Source: Oxalobacteraceae bacterium (GTDB lineage: Bacteria > Pseudomonadota > Gammaproteobacteria > Burkholderiales > Burkholderiaceae_D). Taken from it: DNA of 40,756 nucleotides. The stretch covers positions 1 to 40,756 of the forward strand of contig CANFED010000002.1 of assembly GCA_947445995.1 (NCBI GenBank), in the 5' to 3' direction. Each line of letters begins with the position of its first letter. The stretch's first letter is position 1. Both the position numbers and the translations under genes were made by a program. Below the pieces are notes generated by a model that saw nothing but the letters and a program-made list of their open reading frames with translations, made no database searches and had not been told where the DNA came from. This document shows, piece after piece, positions 38,543 through 40,756 of this stretch.

Positions 38543-40756
38543 ATGCGACGACTCCAGACTTATTGCAACTTCCCGCGATACACGACGTGGCGTATTTGTT
38601 GTCGGCAAGTAAGGTCCGGTTTGCTGCTGCTTGTTCTGGCTCTGCCGGTCGTGCTGGTACTGCTGGCAACGGCCGCCAACGCGGCGACACTGCCATCCGG
38701 CAACGCGCTGGCAGTCGACAGCGAACAGGACTATCCCCCTTTTTCCACCGGCATGACCGATGACACGGCAGGCGGTTTTACGGTCGATCTGTGGAAAGCG
38801 GTGGCCGAAGAAGCCGGCTTGCCATATACCCTGCATGTCCGTGCGTTCCACGAAGTCCTGAGCGACTTTCGTGCAGGCAAGGCCGATGTACTGATTAATC
38901 TGGCCATCTCCGATCAACGCCGCCGCTTTGCCGATTTCACGGTTCCGCACGTCATCGTCAACGGCGCGGTCTTTGTGCGCACGGGCACCACGGGGATTAC
39001 CAGCGAGGACGACCTCGCCGGCAAGTCCCTCATCGTCGTCAATGGCGACCTGGCACACGACTATGCGGTGACGCGCGGCTGGGAAAAACAGCTGGTGCTG
39101 GTCAACACTGCGGCTGCCGGCTTGCAACTGCTGGCCTCCGGCCAACACGATGCGATGCTGTTGAGTAAGCTGACCGGTATGCAAACGCTGCGCGCCAAGC
39201 ACCTGACGAATGTCGAGGCATTAAAATTCACGGCAGGCTTTTCGCAGCGCTTTGCCTTTGCCGTCCACAAAGGGGATGCCGAATTGCTGGGCCGGCTCAA
39301 TGAAGCACTGGCGGTGACCAAAGCCAATGGCACCTACGATGCGCTGTACCTGAAGTGGTTCGGCATTTATGAAGGCCGGGAACTGCACCTGCGCGACTAT
39401 CTCGGCACTGTCATTACGGCGCTGGCGGCGCTACTACTGGCTGGCGGCATCCTGTTCCATCGCCGGCAACTGGAACGCGCCCGCGCCAAAAACAAATACC
39501 GCGACCTGTATGACCATTCCCCCGACATGTTCGTGACGGCCGACGCCCTGATCGGCAACATCATCGATTGCAACCAGCGGCTGCTGGATGTGACCGGTTA
39601 TGCGCGCCAGGACGTCATCGGGCATCAGGCGCTGATGCTATGTGATCCCGCCAGTACCGAACTGGCGCGCAAAACATTTACGCGCTTTTTGGGGGGCACT
39701 GACCTGCCGTATATCGAACTGCAATTGCGCTGTCACGACGGCCGTGTCATTGATGTCGTGGTTTCGGCCTCGACCGCATTCGATGATTCGGTCGTGGCCG
39801 CGACGCGGCACCGTTTGCTGCATCTGGTCCTGCATGACATCACCGACCGCAAGCGGGCCGATGAAGCCCAACGCATCGCCGCGACGGCATTCGAGTCGCA
39901 CGAAGCGATGATGATTACCGATGCCCACCGCGTCATTTTGCGGATCAACTCGGCCTTCACCGAGACCACCGGCTACCATCCCGACGACATCCTCGGCAAA
40001 ACCATGTCACTGCTGGAATCGGATCGTCATGCTCCAGCATTTTTCGTCGCAATGCAGGACAGCATACTGCGCGATGGCGCGTGGCGCGGCGAGCTCTGGA
40101 ACCGGCGCAAGAACGGCGAACACTATCCGGCCTGGATGAGCATCACCGGTGTACGCGACCGCCACGGCGCCGTCACCCACTATGTCAGTTCGCACAGCGA
40201 CATCACGCTGCGCAAGGCCGCCGAGGATGAAATCAGCCATCTGGCATTTTTTGATCCGCTCACAGAATTACCGAACCGGCGGCTGCTGATGGATCGTCTG
40301 CGCGGCGCACTGGCTACCAGTTTGCGCAGCGGCCAGGATGGCGCATTGATGTTTGTCGATCTCGACAATTTCAAATTGCTCAACGACACGCTGGGCCATG
40401 ACAAGGGCGACCTGTTGTTGCAACAAGTCGCACTGCGACTACTGGACTGCGTACGCGACAGCGATACCGTAGCCCGCATCGGTGGCGATGAATTCATCGT
40501 GCTGCTGGAGCAACTCAGCGAGCAGTCCGGCACGGCAGCGCTCCAGACCGAAGCGATCGGCGAAAAAATTCTGGCCGCACTCAACGCCCCTTATGACCTG
40601 GCCGGACAGGTGCATCACAGTACGCCTAGCATCGGCATGACGCTGTTTGGCGAACATACGGGCGATGCCGCCGAACTGCTGAAACGCGCCGATCTGGCCA
40701 TGTACCAGGCCAAGGCGGCCGGGCGCAACACGCTGCGCTTCTTCGATCCGAAAATC
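38543..40756 (+). CDS. Second SBP_bac_3-PAS-PAS-GGDEF(-EAL?) paralogue, truncated by window end
   Basis: Manual translation MRRLQTYCNFPRYTTWRICCRQVRSGLLLLVLALPVV...AVDSEQDYPPFSTGMTDDTAGGFTVDLWKAVAEEAG...RIGGDEFIVLLEQ; open to 40756, so missing from the ORF track. Confidence 0.9.
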   Translation, partial: MRRLQTYCNFPRYTTWRICCRQVRSGLLLLVLALPVVLVLLATAANAATLPSGNALAVDSEQDYPPFSTGMTDDTAGGFTVDLWKAVAEEAGLPYTLHVRAFHEVLSDFRAGKADVLINLAISDQRRRFADFTVPHVIVNGAVFVRTGTTGITSEDDLAGKSLIVVNGDLAHDYAVTRGWEKQLVLVNTAAAGLQLLASGQHDAMLLSKLTGMQTLRAKHLTNVEALKFTAGFSQRFAFAVHKGDAELLGRLNEALAVTKANGTYDALYLKWFGIYEGRELHLRDYLGTVITALAALLLAGGILFHRRQLERARAKNKYRDLYDHSPDMFVTADALIGNIIDCNQRLLDVTGYARQDVIGHQALMLCDPASTELARKTFTRFLGGTDLPYIELQLRCHDGRVIDVVVSASTAFDDSVVAATRHRLLHLVLHDITDRKRADEAQRIAATAFESHEAMMITDAHRVILRINSAFTETTGYHPDDILGKTMSLLESDRHAPAFFVAMQDSILRDGAWRGELWNRRKNGEHYPAWMSITGVRDRHGAVTHYVSSHSDITLRKAAEDEISHLAFFDPLTELPNRRLLMDRLRGALATSLRSGQDGALMFVDLDNFKLLNDTLGHDKGDLLLQQVALRLLDCVRDSDTVARIGGDEFIVLLEQLSEQSGTAALQTEAIGEKILAALNAPYDLAGQVHHSTPSIGMTLFGEHTGDAAELLKRADLAMYQAKAAGRNTLRFFDPKI

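Overview
The window is 40.8 kb of high-GC, Betaproteobacteria-like (Oxalobacteraceae-like by protein feel; inference only) chromosome. From left to right it contains: a type II NADH dehydrogenase (cut by the window edge), DctA, a DUF2721 protein, a 3-hydroxybutyrate dehydrogenase-like SDR, a signalling cluster (CHASE/PAS histidine kinase, NarL-type regulator, Crp/Fnr regulator, LytS/AlgZ-type kinase with LytTR regulator, PAS-GGDEF cyclase), kynureninase, then two minus-strand operons. The main finding is that each minus-strand operon is preceded by a sequence matching the guanidine-I (ykkC/yxkD) riboswitch core: CTAGGGTTCCGG...CTGGTCCGAGAG...ACGGAGGGATAAAAGCCCGGGAG. Riboswitch B (~34.88-35.0 kb) precedes permease, ATPase, two urea-carboxylase-associated proteins (probable carboxyguanidine deiminase subunits), a biotin-dependent urea/guanidine carboxylase, a porin and allophanate hydrolase. 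This is a near-complete guanidine catabolic operon, but it has no substrate-binding protein. Riboswitch A (~21.09-21.2 kb) precedes the missing-type binding protein, followed by a tightly packed and unexplained set: membrane fatty-acid-desaturase-like protein, SDR, creatininase-family protein, metallo-beta-lactamase-fold lactonase-like protein and a small hypothetical protein. This second operon is the best candidate for an undescribed guanidine-linked system. The two operons are separated by a ~4 kb accessory segment with a discoidin-domain secreted protein carrying a (CCAAGT)10 repeat and an AT-rich, lysine-rich orphan ORF. The right end has two tandem paralogous SBP-PAS-GGDEF genes; the first is complete and also has an EAL domain, the second is cut by the window edge.
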